From: Variovorax saccharolyticus
GTDB lineage: Bacteria; Pseudomonadota; Gammaproteobacteria; Burkholderiales; Burkholderiaceae_C
Direction: 5' to 3'
DNA: 64,000 bases
NCBI RefSeq assembly: GCF_030316765.1
Contig: NZ_JASZYT010000018.1
Location: forward strand, 1 to 64,000
The notes under the pieces are model-generated. The model had not been told where the DNA came from and made no database searches. It saw only the letters and a list, made by a program, of their open reading frames with translations. Shown one piece after another: positions 41,669 to 50,942 of the stretch (positions are counted from its first letter, which is position 1; each line of letters opens with the position of its first letter). The translations under genes and the position numbers were made by a program.

Positions 41669-43363
41669 TTATTTGGAGCCGCTTTCGGCTTCCTGCAGCA
41701 GCCGCCACATCACCTTGCCGCTGCCGCTCTTGGGCAAGGCGTCGACGAACTGCACCGCGCGCGGGATCTTGTAGACCGCCATGTTCTCGCGGCACCAGTC
41801 GATGATCTCCTGCTCGGTCGTCTCCTTGTGAGTCGGGCGCAGCACCACCACCGCCTTGACCGACTCGCCGCGATAGTCGTCCTTGGTGGCGATCACGCAG
41901 GCCTCCTGGATCGCAGGATGGCGGAACATCAGCAGCTCGACCTCGGCCGGCCAAACCTTGAAGCCGCTCGCGTTGATCATGCGCTTCAAGCGGTCGGTCA
42001 TGAAGAAATAGCCGTCCTCGTCCATCCGGCCCATGTCGCCCGAGCGGAAGAAGCGCTTGCCTTCGAACTCGACGAAGGCGGCGGCCGTGGCGTCGGGCCG
42101 CTTCCAGTAGCCCTGGAACACTTCCGGGCCGTGGATGATGATCTCGCCCGATTCGCCGACCGGCATTTCGACCAGCGTGTCGGGGTCGACCACCCGCGCG
42201 TCGGTGCCCATGTAGGGGATGCCCAGGCATTGCTGCTTCGGGTTCTCGAACGGGTTGGCGTGCGAGGGCGCGGCGGTCTCGGTGAGGCCGTAGCCCTCCT
42301 GGTACCTGAGTCCGAACTGCTCGAACAGTCGCTGGGCGACGGCCTGCGGCATCGCGGCACCGCCGCCGCCGATGTAGCTCAGGCTGCTGAGGTCGTAGCT
42401 GGCGAAATTGGGGCTGGCCATCAGGTCGATGACCATGGTCGGGATGTTGGTCCAGCTCGTCACCTTGCGGCGCGAGATCAGCCGCCCGGCCACGTCGCGA
42501 TCCCAGCGCGGCATGATGACCAGCGTGCCGCCGATCAGCACCGTCGTGTGCATCATGCTGACCACGCCGGTGATGTGGAACATCGGCACCACGGCCAGCA
42601 CCACCGCCTCGGCCGAACCCAGGCCCCAGAGCTGGCTGGCACAGGCGTTGTGCATCAGGCTCGAATGGTGGTGGATGCAGCCCTTGGGCAGGCCGGTGGT
42701 GCCGCTGGTGTAGGGCAGCAGCGCCATGTCGTCGGCACCGACCACGTGCTCGGGCGGCGCATGGCCGGCCGCCAGCGCGTCGGTCCAGCGCATCACGGCG
42801 CCGCCCTCGAGGGTGGGCAGCGGATGCTGCGTCAGCAGCCAGTCGCGCCAGGCCGCAGCCGGCGCCTCGTCGCCCGCGACCTCGGCATCGAAGGCGTCGG
42901 TGAACTGGGTGACGATCATGTGCGCGAGCCGGTCCTTGGGATCGAGCGCATTGCTGGCCTTGGCGAGTTCGGGCGCGAGGTCGCCGGTGGTGATCGCGAA
43001 CCTGGCGTCGGGGTCGAGGATGTAGTGCTTGAGCTCCTCGGCCCGGTTCATCGGATTGACCGGAACCACCACCGCGTTGGCGCGCAGGATCGCGAAATGC
43101 GCGATCACCAGCTGCGGGCAGTTCTGCATGTCGAGGATGACGCGGTCGCCGCGCCGCACGCCCAGGGCATGCAGGGTGCCGGCCAGCCGCTCGGCCTGGG
43201 CCGCGCACTCGGCATAGCTGATCTCGCTGCCGAAGAAGACCAGCGCGGGCTTGCGCGGGTAGCGCGCGGCGTTGACCGCCAGGTTGTGCCACAGCGAGGT
43301 CGCGGGCACGGTGATCGAATGGGGCAGGCGCTGGGGCCAGAACTTGTAGTGCGGTCGATCCAT
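41669..43363 (-). CDS. Long-chain fatty-acid-CoA ligase-type AMP-binding enzyme
   Basis: A 564-aa ANL-superfamily ligase that activates a carboxylic acid to its CoA ester via an acyl-adenylate. P-loop YTSGTTGLPKG (218-228), motif YGLTETAAPSHANPF, the A8 hinge RSGDMGRMDEDGYFFMTDR, and the catalytic lysine segment LPKSGSGKVMWR are present. Substrate could be a fatty or an aryl acid; FadD-like annotations dominate in this group. AGGAG 6 nt upstream supports ATG 43363. It is upstream of the Rieske gene on the same strand, separated by 276 nt with hairpins and the palindrome. Confidence 0.9.
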   Translation of the reverse strand: MDRPHYKFWPQRLPHSITVPATSLWHNLAVNAARYPRKPALVFFGSEISYAECAAQAERLAGTLHALGVRRGDRVILDMQNCPQLVIAHFAILRANAVVVPVNPMNRAEELKHYILDPDARFAITTGDLAPELAKASNALDPKDRLAHMIVTQFTDAFDAEVAGDEAPAAAWRDWLLTQHPLPTLEGGAVMRWTDALAAGHAPPEHVVGADDMALLPYTSGTTGLPKGCIHHHSSLMHNACASQLWGLGSAEAVVLAVVPMFHITGVVSMMHTTVLIGGTLVIMPRWDRDVAGRLISRRKVTSWTNIPTMVIDLMASPNFASYDLSSLSYIGGGGAAMPQAVAQRLFEQFGLRYQEGYGLTETAAPSHANPFENPKQQCLGIPYMGTDARVVDPDTLVEMPVGESGEIIIHGPEVFQGYWKRPDATAAAFVEFEGKRFFRSGDMGRMDEDGYFFMTDRLKRMINASGFKVWPAEVELLMFRHPAIQEACVIATKDDYRGESVKAVVVLRPTHKETTEQEIIDWCRENMAVYKIPRAVQFVDALPKSGSGKVMWRLLQEAESGSK

Positions 43364-43557
43364 ACAGTCTCCTGAGAGCGTGAGAGCCTACGATGCCGCC
43401 CCCATCGCCGCATCGGGGAAGCCCCCACGGCCGTCACCTGGGCGACTCGCGCGCCGAGCCCTTCGGGTCAGCCGCAAATACCACCATCGACCGACAGACG
43501 CGAGGCCCGATCTGCCGTAAAAGAGCAGGCTCTCAAACCACTCGACCAGGAGTTTCC

Positions 43558-43998
43558 ATGGCAGCAGACAAGCACGCGAGCGTTCACTGGGAAGGCGCCG
43601 GCAAGACCGGCAAGGGCCTGATCAGCACCGAGACCGGGGCGCTCAAGGACTATCCCTACGGATTCGCCAGTCGCTTCGAGGACGACAAGCGCGGCACCAA
43701 CCCCGAGGAGATCCTGGGCGCGGCGCACGCCGGCTGCCTGACCATGGCCTTCGCCTTCGCACTCGAGGGCGCCGGGCTCACGGCCACCTCGATCGACACC
43801 AAGGCCGCGGTACGGCTGGCCAAGGACGGCCCGGGCTTCAAGATCGACCGCATCCAGCTCGAACTCGAGGCGGTGGTGCCCGGCATCGACGACGCCAAGT
43901 TCCAGCAGCTGGCGCAAGGCGCCAAGGAAGGCTGCCCGTTGTCGAAGGCGCTGGCCAGCGTGCCCGAGATCAGCTTCAAGGCCACGCTCAAGAGCTGA
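43558..43998 (+). CDS. osmC: OsmC-family organic hydroperoxide reductase
   Basis: A 146-aa thiol peroxidase that detoxifies organic hydroperoxides using dihydrolipoyl-type reductants. The two redox cysteines are C60 (AGCLTMAF) and C126 (EGCPLSKAL). The overall length and the GTNPEEILGAAHAGC signature match OsmC rather than Ohr. AGGAG 7 nt upstream supports ATG 43558. Divergent from the acyl-CoA ligase. Stress induction is expected from the family; no binding site is recognised here. Confidence 0.92.
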   Translation: MAADKHASVHWEGAGKTGKGLISTETGALKDYPYGFASRFEDDKRGTNPEEILGAAHAGCLTMAFAFALEGAGLTATSIDTKAAVRLAKDGPGFKIDRIQLELEAVVPGIDDAKFQQLAQGAKEGCPLSKALASVPEISFKATLKS

Positions 43999-44053
43999 GG
44001 CCGGGCGGCCGCCGGGCGCTGCTTATGATCTCCTCACCAAGAGGAGACATCCC

Positions 44054-45019
44054 ATGAACTTCGCCCGCAAAGGCATCGCTGCGCTGCTGTGGCTGACGGT
44101 CTCGGCCGCCGCCATGGCGGCCTTTCCCGACAAGCCGGTCAAGGTCGTCATCGGCTTCCCGGCCGGTGGCCCGCTCGACCAGCACGCCCGCCTGCTCACC
44201 GACCGGCTGCAGGCGGTGCTGGGCCAGCCCGTGATCGTCGACTACAAGCCGGGCGCCGGCGGCTCGGTCGGCGCCGAGGCGGTGGCCAAGAGCGCCCCGG
44301 ACGGCTACACCCTGATGCTCGCCAACACCGGCGTGGCGGTGATCAACGGCGCGCTGTACGCCAAGCTGCCGTACAACACGCTGCGCGACTTCACGCCGAT
44401 CGCCCGCACCGCGATGCAGCCGCTCGCCCTGCTGGTGACGCCCAAGCTGCCGGTCACCAGCCTGCGGCAGTTCATCGACTACGCGCGCGCCCGGCCCGGC
44501 CAGATCAACTACGGTTCGGCCGGCAACGGCGGCATCAGCCACCTGGTGCCCGAGATGTTCAAGAGCGCGACCGGCCTCTACATGGTTCACATCCCCTACC
44601 GCGGCAGCGCGCCGGCCTTCACCGACCTGATGGGCGGGCAGGTGCAGTTCATGGCCGAATCGATCCCGCAGGCCGCCAATTACCACAAGCAGGGCAAGGT
44701 GCGCGCGCTGGCCGTGACCAGCGCGGCCCGCAACCCGGCATTGCCCGATGTGCCGACCGTGATCGAGGCCGGCATCAAGGGCTTCGAGGTGGTCGGCTTC
44801 TACGGCTTTTTGGCCCCCGCGGGCACCCCCAAGGACGTGGTCGCCAGGCTCAGCGATGCGTTCAGGCAGGTGCTGACCAGCCCCGAGGTGCGCGAGCGCA
44901 TGGTGAGCCAGGGCGCCGATCCGGCCTTCCTGGGGAGCGAGGACTTCGCCAGGTTCCTGGCCTCGGAGACGCCGCGCTGGGACCAGGCGGTGAAGGCCTC
45001 AGGCGCCAAGATGGACTGA
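44054..45019 (+). CDS. Bug-family (TctC-type) periplasmic receptor
   Basis: A 321-aa extracytoplasmic receptor of the tripartite tricarboxylate transporter class. Signal peptide ends near AMA (residue 22). The hallmark sequences VKVVIGFPAGGPLDQHAR and GAGGSVGAEAVAKSAPDGYT are present, and MVHIPYRGSAPAFTDLMGGQV follows. Ligands are carboxylates or amino-acid derivatives. No TctA/TctB permease genes are adjacent, as is usual for the many orphan Bug receptors of Comamonadaceae. TATGAT at 44024 and AGAGGAGA before the ATG form a credible promoter and ribosome-binding site. Confidence 0.93.
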   Translation: MNFARKGIAALLWLTVSAAAMAAFPDKPVKVVIGFPAGGPLDQHARLLTDRLQAVLGQPVIVDYKPGAGGSVGAEAVAKSAPDGYTLMLANTGVAVINGALYAKLPYNTLRDFTPIARTAMQPLALLVTPKLPVTSLRQFIDYARARPGQINYGSAGNGGISHLVPEMFKSATGLYMVHIPYRGSAPAFTDLMGGQVQFMAESIPQAANYHKQGKVRALAVTSAARNPALPDVPTVIEAGIKGFEVVGFYGFLAPAGTPKDVVARLSDAFRQVLTSPEVRERMVSQGADPAFLGSEDFARFLASETPRWDQAVKASGAKMD

Positions 45020-45045
45020 GCCCTACACCTTTCGGGGGCTTCTGA

Positions 45046-45399
45046 ATGCGTGGACATGTAGTCAAAATGGGTTACATGGAACATCTCTATTTTTCCCGCC
45101 GGCCCACGCCCGATGGCCTGTTCGGCCAGCGCCGCTTCCGCTTGCCGCCCGAGCCCGCTTCGCCGAACGAGGCCGCCTCCCTCGAGCGCCCTCTTCCGCC
45201 GCGCCCGCTGAGCCCGGCCGAACTGCTCCGGGTCGCCCGGGCGTGGAGGCAGCGCGACGACGAGCCGTCGGTCCGGGTCGCATTGGCGCTGGAATCCGTG
45301 GCGGCGCGCCGCGCCCCGCCGCCGGACACCACGCCGACTGCGACGGCGGCGGAGCCGAAGTCGGTGGTCCGGAAGATCTCTGAGTTCATGGGGCTCTAG
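45046..45399 (+). CDS. Hypothetical Pro-rich protein
   Basis: A 117-aa open frame with no family I recognise. It contains MEHLYFSRRPTPDGLFGQRR near the start (in-frame ATGs at 45067 and 45076 are equally possible starts), a Pro/Glu-rich middle and the C-terminus SVVRKISEFMGL. No signal peptide or transmembrane segment. No good ribosome-binding site is visible, and frames on the opposite strand are also open, so coding status is uncertain. Confidence 0.4.
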   Translation: MRGHVVKMGYMEHLYFSRRPTPDGLFGQRRFRLPPEPASPNEAASLERPLPPRPLSPAELLRVARAWRQRDDEPSVRVALALESVAARRAPPPDTTPTATAAEPKSVVRKISEFMGL

Positions 45400-45436
45400 C
45401 ACCGGCAGGTAACAGTCGTGATCCGACGAATTTTTC

Positions 45437-45531
45437 ACACCCGAAAGCGCCAGACGGCGCGAAAATCGGGGTGTTAGTTCATTGCTGCAAGTGCAATCAA
45501 GGTTCGGCCCGCTTCGTGCGGGCCTTTTTTT
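45437..45531 (+). ncRNA. Candidate structured small RNA with terminator
   Basis: Three successive stem-loops lie in a gap without a gene. The first pairs ACACCCGA with TCGGGGTGT (one bulge) around the inner stem GCGCC-AGAC-GGCGC (45437-45474). The second is ATTGC/GCAAT (45481-45497). The third is an intrinsic terminator. The last could equally be the 3' end of an upstream transcript, but the ordered folding suggests a small RNA. No known family is recognised. Confidence 0.4.
45506..45531 (+). terminator. Rho-independent terminator
   Basis: GGCCCGC-TTCGT-GCGGGCC followed by seven T residues: a canonical plus-strand terminator, upstream of the GntR regulator gene at 45589. It ends either the hypothetical gene at 45046 or the candidate small RNA. 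Confidence 0.92.
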
Positions 45532-45588
45532 CGCCCGGGGCCCAGGCTTGCATACAAGCAGGCATGAAAGCTGCTGGTATGCAGCGCC

Positions 45589-46386
45589 ATGTCCATCACC
45601 GCTCCCGAAATCAGTGCACGCATCGTCGAAGCGGTGATGGCGCAGAAGCTCGCGCCCGGCGCCCGCCTGGGCGAACAGCAGCTCGCGATGCTGTTCGACT
45701 GCAGCCGCACCATCGTGCGCGAGGCGCTGACCCGGCTCGCCGCGCGCGGCATCGTCACGGTGAGCGCGCGCCGCGGCTGGTTCGTGATCGAGCCCTCGCA
45801 GGACGAGGCGCGCGAGGCCTTCGAGGCCCGCCGCGTCATCGAGTCGGGCCTGATCCGCAGCGCCGGCGCCATCGGCCGCGACGCGCTGCGGGCCCTCAAG
45901 GCGCACCTCAAGCGCGAGAAGGCGGCGCTCAAGGAAAGCGACATCGGCAACCGCAGCTACCTGCTCGGCGACTTCCACGTCTGCCTGGCCGAATGCCTGG
46001 GCAACTCGCTGCTGGCCGACACGCTGCGCGACTTCACCGCGCGCACCACGCTGATCGCGATGCTCTACCAGTCCTCGCACGATGCGGCGCAGTCCTGCGA
46101 GGACCACGTGCGCATCGTGGCGGCGCTCGAGCGCGGCGACACCGCGGCCGCCGAATCGCTGATGAGCGAGCACATCGGCACCGTGCAATCGGCACTGCGG
46201 GTGCAGACCCCGGCCGACCCGCTGGCCCAGTTGCGGGACGCGCTGGCACCGATACAGGGCACGGCCGCCGACCCCAGAGAAGAGGCACGGCTCTTGCGAG
46301 CCGGCCTCCCCGGAAAGAGCCGGAAGGCGGCCGCGCCCGAACCTTCACCCGACGATTCATCGACCTACCTAGGAGCCCTGTTATGA
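45589..46386 (+). CDS. GntR-family regulator (FCD/FadR type)
   Basis: A 265-aa transcription factor. The winged helix-turn-helix is at about 10-70 (RLGEQQLAMLFDCSRTIVREALTRL, then GIVTVSARRGWFV). An all-helical FCD ligand-binding domain (about 78-215) follows; metal-site candidates include the Asp/His in GDFHVCLAEC and the histidines of EDHVRI and SEHIG. A disordered tail of about 45 residues ends the protein. Its stop overlaps the ABC receptor start (ATGA), so it is the first gene of the amino-acid importer operon and probably controls it in response to the imported ligand. Confidence 0.9.
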   Translation: MSITAPEISARIVEAVMAQKLAPGARLGEQQLAMLFDCSRTIVREALTRLAARGIVTVSARRGWFVIEPSQDEAREAFEARRVIESGLIRSAGAIGRDALRALKAHLKREKAALKESDIGNRSYLLGDFHVCLAECLGNSLLADTLRDFTARTTLIAMLYQSSHDAAQSCEDHVRIVAALERGDTAAAESLMSEHIGTVQSALRVQTPADPLAQLRDALAPIQGTAADPREEARLLRAGLPGKSRKAAAPEPSPDDSSTYLGALL

Positions 46387-47174
46387 AGCAAACCAAGCGC
46401 AGCTTCGCGCTCGCCCTCGCCGCGGCCGCGATGTTCGCCACCGGCATCTCGCATGCCCAGAGCGCACTCGACAACGTGATGAAGGCCAAGCTGATCAAGA
46501 TCGCGGTGCCCACCGACTATCCGCCCTACGGCTCGGTCGACAAGACCATGACGCCGCAAGGCCTCGACGTCGAGATGGCGCAGCTGATCGCCAGCAAGCT
46601 GGGCGTCAAGGTCGAGCTGGTGCCGGTGACCAGCGCCAACCGCATCCCCTACCTGCAGACCCGCAAGGCCGACCTCGTGATCTCCACGCTCGGCAAGAAC
46701 GCCGAACGCGAGAAGGTGATCGATTTCTCGGCCGCCTATGCGCCCTTCTTCCAGGCGGTGTACGCAGCCAAGAGCGCCAACATCAAGAGCTTCGCCGACA
46801 TGGGCGGCAAGACGGTCGCCGTGACGCGCGGCGCGATGGAAGACCAGGAACTCGCCAAGGTCGCACCGGCCAGCCTCGAGTACAAGCGCTTCGAGGACAA
46901 CAACGCCACCATCGCCGCCTTCGTGGCCGGCCAGACCCAGACCCTGGCCACCAGCGCCGCGGTCGCCGGCGACATGATGCAGAAGAACCCGCAGCTCGGC
47001 GCCGAGTACAAGCTGCTGCTCAAGGACAGCCCCTGCTTCATCGGCATCGCCAAGGGCGAGGACCCGCTGAAGGCCAAGGTCAACGAGATCATCGCCAACG
47101 CCAAGAAGGACGGCACGCTCGACACGATGGCGAAGAAGTGGCTGGGCCGTCCGGCCGGCGACCTTCCGGTCTGA
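46383..47174 (+). CDS. Polar amino-acid ABC transporter receptor
   Basis: A 263-aa periplasmic binding protein of the SBP_bac_3 family. Signal peptide ends SHAQ near residue 26. It shows VPTDYPPYGSVD, then QGLDVEMAQLIASKLGVKVE and the RKADLVISTLGKNAEREKVI signature typical of receptors for arginine, histidine, glutamine and similar ligands. Start ATG 46383 overlaps the regulator stop. It is followed by two permeases and an ATPase, making a complete importer. The precise amino acid is not deducible. Confidence 0.92.
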   Translation: MKQTKRSFALALAAAAMFATGISHAQSALDNVMKAKLIKIAVPTDYPPYGSVDKTMTPQGLDVEMAQLIASKLGVKVELVPVTSANRIPYLQTRKADLVISTLGKNAEREKVIDFSAAYAPFFQAVYAAKSANIKSFADMGGKTVAVTRGAMEDQELAKVAPASLEYKRFEDNNATIAAFVAGQTQTLATSAAVAGDMMQKNPQLGAEYKLLLKDSPCFIGIAKGEDPLKAKVNEIIANAKKDGTLDTMAKKWLGRPAGDLPV

Positions 47175-47189
47175 ACGCGACGGCCTCCC

Positions 47190-47852
47190 ATGGGCATCGA
47201 ATTCGACTTCGGCGCGGTCCTCGGCCAGTGGCCCCTTCTGGTGCGGGGCGTGGTCTGGACGCTCGGGCTCACGGCGATCGCGACCGTGATCGGCATGGTG
47301 GTCGGCGTGGCCTGCGCCTGGGCCCGCGCCAGCGGCCCGACCTGGCTGCGCTGGGTGGTCGGCAGCTACGTCGAGCTGATCCGCAACACGCCTTTCATCG
47401 TGCAGCTGTTCTTCATCTTCTTCGGCCTGCCGGCGGCCGGCTTCAAGCTGTCGCCGGAAGTGGCGTCGGTGATCGCGATGGTGCTGAACCTCGGCGCCTA
47501 TGCAACGGAGATCATCCGCGCCGGCATCGAGGCCACGCCGCGCGGCCAGATCGAGGCCGCCGTGAGCCTGGCGCTCAACAAGGTGCAGGTGTTCCTGCGC
47601 GTGGTGCTGCCGCCGGCGATGAAGAAGGTCTGGCCCGCGATGGTGAGCCAGATCATCATCGTGATGCTGGGTTCGGCCGTGTGCAGCCAGATCTCCACCG
47701 AGGAACTGAGCTACGCGGCCAACCTGATCCAGAGCCGCAACTTCCGCGCCTTCGAGGCCTTCATCATCGCCACCGTGATCTACCTCGCGTTGTCGGTCGC
47801 TGCCCGCCGCCTGCTCAACTGGGCCGGCCCCAAGTACTTCTTCGGCAGGTGA
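47190..47852 (+). CDS. Amino-acid ABC transporter permease
   Basis: A 220-aa inner-membrane permease of the HisM/GlnP class with about five transmembrane helices. The EAA loop is visible as EAAVSLALNKVQVFLRVVLP, which contacts the ATPase. YVELIRNTPFIVQLFFIFF is the family's N-terminal signature. It lies 15 nt after the receptor gene and 7 nt before the second permease, consistent with a heterodimeric channel. Confidence 0.92.
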   Translation: MGIEFDFGAVLGQWPLLVRGVVWTLGLTAIATVIGMVVGVACAWARASGPTWLRWVVGSYVELIRNTPFIVQLFFIFFGLPAAGFKLSPEVASVIAMVLNLGAYATEIIRAGIEATPRGQIEAAVSLALNKVQVFLRVVLPPAMKKVWPAMVSQIIIVMLGSAVCSQISTEELSYAANLIQSRNFRAFEAFIIATVIYLALSVAARRLLNWAGPKYFFGR

Positions 47853-47859
47853 CACGCCC

Positions 47860-48496
47860 ATGACCGATTTCTCCCTCTGGGACATCCTGCGCAACCTGCT
47901 GCTGGCGCTGCGCTGGACCGTGGCGCTGTCGCTGATCGCCTTCGTGGGCGGCGGCGTGGTGGGCGGGCTGCTGCTGTTCGCGCGGCTGTCGGGCGGTCCG
48001 GTCGCCGATCGGCTGATCGGGCTCTACGTGCAGGTCTTCCAGGGCACGCCGCTGCTGATGCAGCTGTTCCTGGCCTACTTCGGCATCGCGCTGTTCGGCA
48101 TCGACGTCTCGGCCTGGACCGCGGCCTCGGTGGCGCTCACGCTCTACACTAGCGCCTTCCTGACCGAGATCTGGCGCGGCTGCGTGGCTTCCATTCCGAA
48201 GGGCCAGTGGGAGGCCTCGGGCAGCCTGGCCCTCAGCTTCGGCGAGCAGATGCGCCACGTGATCCTGCCGCAGGCCACGCGCATCGCGGTGGCGCCGACG
48301 GTCGGCTTCCTGGTGCAGGTCATCAAGGGCACGGCCCTGGCCTCGGTGATCGGGTTCATCGAGCTCACCAAGGCCGGCAGCATGATCTCGAACGCCACCT
48401 TCAAGCCCTTCGTGGTGTTCAGCTGCGTCGCCCTGCTTTATTTCGTGCTGTGCTTTCCCGTGAGCCTGTACGCCAAGAATCTCGAGAGGAAGATCA

Positions 48497-48513
<17 letters not shown>
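47860..48513 (+). CDS. Amino-acid ABC transporter permease
   Basis: A 217-aa second permease of the same HisM/GlnP class. It has the signature YVQVFQGTPLLMQLFLAYFG and EAA loop WEASGSLALSFGEQMRHVIL, with about five helices. The pair with the preceding gene forms the transmembrane channel. Its 3' end overlaps the ATPase gene by 17 nt. Confidence 0.92.
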
Positions 48514-49291
<778 letters not shown>

Positions 49292-49298
49292 AGCGGGC

Positions 49299-49316
49299 GG
49301 CCGGGAACCCCCGGCC
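49299..49316 (+). terminator. Hairpin after the amino-acid importer operon
   Basis: GGCCGGG-AACC-CCCGGCC: a perfect 7-bp stem, 8 nt past the ATPase stop. No T-run follows, so termination efficiency is doubtful; it may mainly protect the mRNA 3' end. Confidence 0.4.
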
Positions 49317-49336
49317 TGTGGCAAGCTCCGAGCGCT

Positions 49337-49915
49337 ATGCCACTTCGCACGTCTCAATCCTCCCGCCGCCGGCTGCTGGGCGCCCTGCTGGGCGGCGTCG
49401 CCCTTTCAGCGCCGCTGGCCGCCCTGGCCGGCTTCAACTTCTTCACCAGCGAATACACCGCCAGCCGCGACGAGCTGCAGGCGCAGGTCGCGAAGCGCTT
49501 CCCGGTGCAGCAGCGCTACGCCGAGATCTTCACGGTGTCATTGCGCGACCCGCAGCTGTCGCTGGACGCCCGCAACAACCGGGCGGCGATCACGGCGGTG
49601 CTGACCATCGCCAGCCCGCTGCTGAAGCCGTCCTCGGTGGAAGGCCTGGTCTCGGTCAGCAGCGCGCTCAAGTACGACGCCGCGGCGCGTGCCCTGCGGC
49701 TCGACCGCCCGCAGGCCGACCGGATCGAGCTGCAGGGCCTGAGCGGCCGCGATGCCGAGCGCCTGCAGCAGATCGGCGCCGTGGTCGCGCAGGAACTGCT
49801 GCGCGACCAGCCGCTGCGCACCTTCAAGCCCGAGGAACTCACCGTCGGCCGCAAGACCTACGAGATCGGCGACATCACGGTGCAGGACGACGGCATCACC
49901 GTAGCGCTGAAATGA
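49337..49915 (+). CDS. DUF1439-family exported protein
   Basis: A 192-aa protein resembling the DUF1439 (YceB-like) family, which folds as a lipid-binding-like beta-sheet protein. The N-terminus SRRRLLGALLGGVALSAPLA is Tat-like with a hydrophobic core, cleaved probably near AALA (residue 31). The mature part has the alternating pattern of an amphipathic sheet (LTIASPLLKPSSVEGLVSVS). The stop overlaps the start of the glycerophosphodiesterase gene, suggesting a joint role at the envelope. Exact function is unknown. Confidence 0.8.
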   Translation: MPLRTSQSSRRRLLGALLGGVALSAPLAALAGFNFFTSEYTASRDELQAQVAKRFPVQQRYAEIFTVSLRDPQLSLDARNNRAAITAVLTIASPLLKPSSVEGLVSVSSALKYDAAARALRLDRPQADRIELQGLSGRDAERLQQIGAVVAQELLRDQPLRTFKPEELTVGRKTYEIGDITVQDDGITVALK

Positions 49916-50919
49916 AACATCTCCCGAAGCGCCTGCGGCCCGGACCCTTGCTGTGGATCGCGTCGGCGCTGTTGCTGGCCGGCTGCGCGGCGCCGGCGCC
50001 CAAGCAGCAGCGCGCTATCGACCTCCAGGCCCATCGCGGCGGCCGCGCGCTGGCGCCCGAGAACACGCTCAGCGCCTTCTCGAACGCGATCGAGATCGGC
50101 GTCACCACGCTGGAGCTCGACATCGGCCTGAGCGCCGACGACGTGGTCGTGATCTCGCACGACACCCTGCTCAATCCCGAGCACACGCGCGACGCCCGCG
50201 GCAACTTCCTGAAGGCCAAGGGACCTTCGATCCGCTCGCTCACGCTGGCGCAACTGCAGACTTACGACGTCGGCCGCATCGATCCCGCGAGCAGCTACGG
50301 CAAGCCCTTCCCGAAGCAGCTGTGGAGCGACGGTGAGCGCATCCCGACGCTGGCCGCGCTGTTCGCGCGCGTCGACCAGCTCGGCGCCTCGAAGCTTCGC
50401 TTCAACATCGAGACCAAGCTCGATCCCGCCCTGCCGGAAGAGACGGCCTCCCCCGAGCAGATGGTCCGTGCGCTGCTGGCCGAGATCGACAAGGCCGGCA
50501 TGGCGCAGCGCGTGACGGTGCAGAGCTTCGACTGGCGCTCGCTGGCCCTGGTCGGCCAGGCGGCGCCGCAGATGCCGCGCGCCTACCTCACGAGCGCCCG
50601 CACCCTCAAGGACAGCCGCTGGACCGCCGGCTTGCGGCTCGAGGATTTCGGCAGCGCGCCGCGGCTCGTGAAGGCCGCCGCGGGCGCGACCGGGGCGCCG
50701 CTGATCTGGTCGCCCGCCTACAACGACCTGACGCCGGCGCAGGTGCAGGAGGCGCATGCGCTCGGCCTCGCGGTGCTGCCCTGGACCGTGAACCAGCGCG
50801 CCGACATGGCGCGGCTGCTCGACTGGGGCGTCGACGGCATCATCACCGACGACCCGGCGATCCTGCGCGACCTGCTGGGCGAGCGTGGCGTGGCGCTGCC
50901 GGCCAAGCGCGGGCGCTGA
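49912..50919 (+). CDS. Glycerophosphodiester phosphodiesterase, lipoprotein
   Basis: A 335-aa GDPD-fold enzyme hydrolysing glycerophosphodiesters to glycerol-3-phosphate and an alcohol. A lipobox LLAGC (C25) predicts an outer- or periplasm-facing lipoprotein. Catalytic residues H41/R42 (AHRGG), E50 (APENT), E68 and D70 (LELDIG) and H83 (ISHD) are all present. The PWTVNQRADMARLLDWGVDGIITD region forms the end of the barrel. ATG 49912 overlaps the DUF1439 stop as ATGA. Confidence 0.92.
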   Translation: MKHLPKRLRPGPLLWIASALLLAGCAAPAPKQQRAIDLQAHRGGRALAPENTLSAFSNAIEIGVTTLELDIGLSADDVVVISHDTLLNPEHTRDARGNFLKAKGPSIRSLTLAQLQTYDVGRIDPASSYGKPFPKQLWSDGERIPTLAALFARVDQLGASKLRFNIETKLDPALPEETASPEQMVRALLAEIDKAGMAQRVTVQSFDWRSLALVGQAAPQMPRAYLTSARTLKDSRWTAGLRLEDFGSAPRLVKAAAGATGAPLIWSPAYNDLTPAQVQEAHALGLAVLPWTVNQRADMARLLDWGVDGIITDDPAILRDLLGERGVALPAKRGR

Positions 50920-50942
50920 GGCGCGGCCGATAATCGCGGCCG

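Noticed and set aside
46034..46513. Minus-strand frame opposite the GntR regulator and receptor genes
   Set aside because: It has no start signal or domain and overlaps two confidently identified genes.
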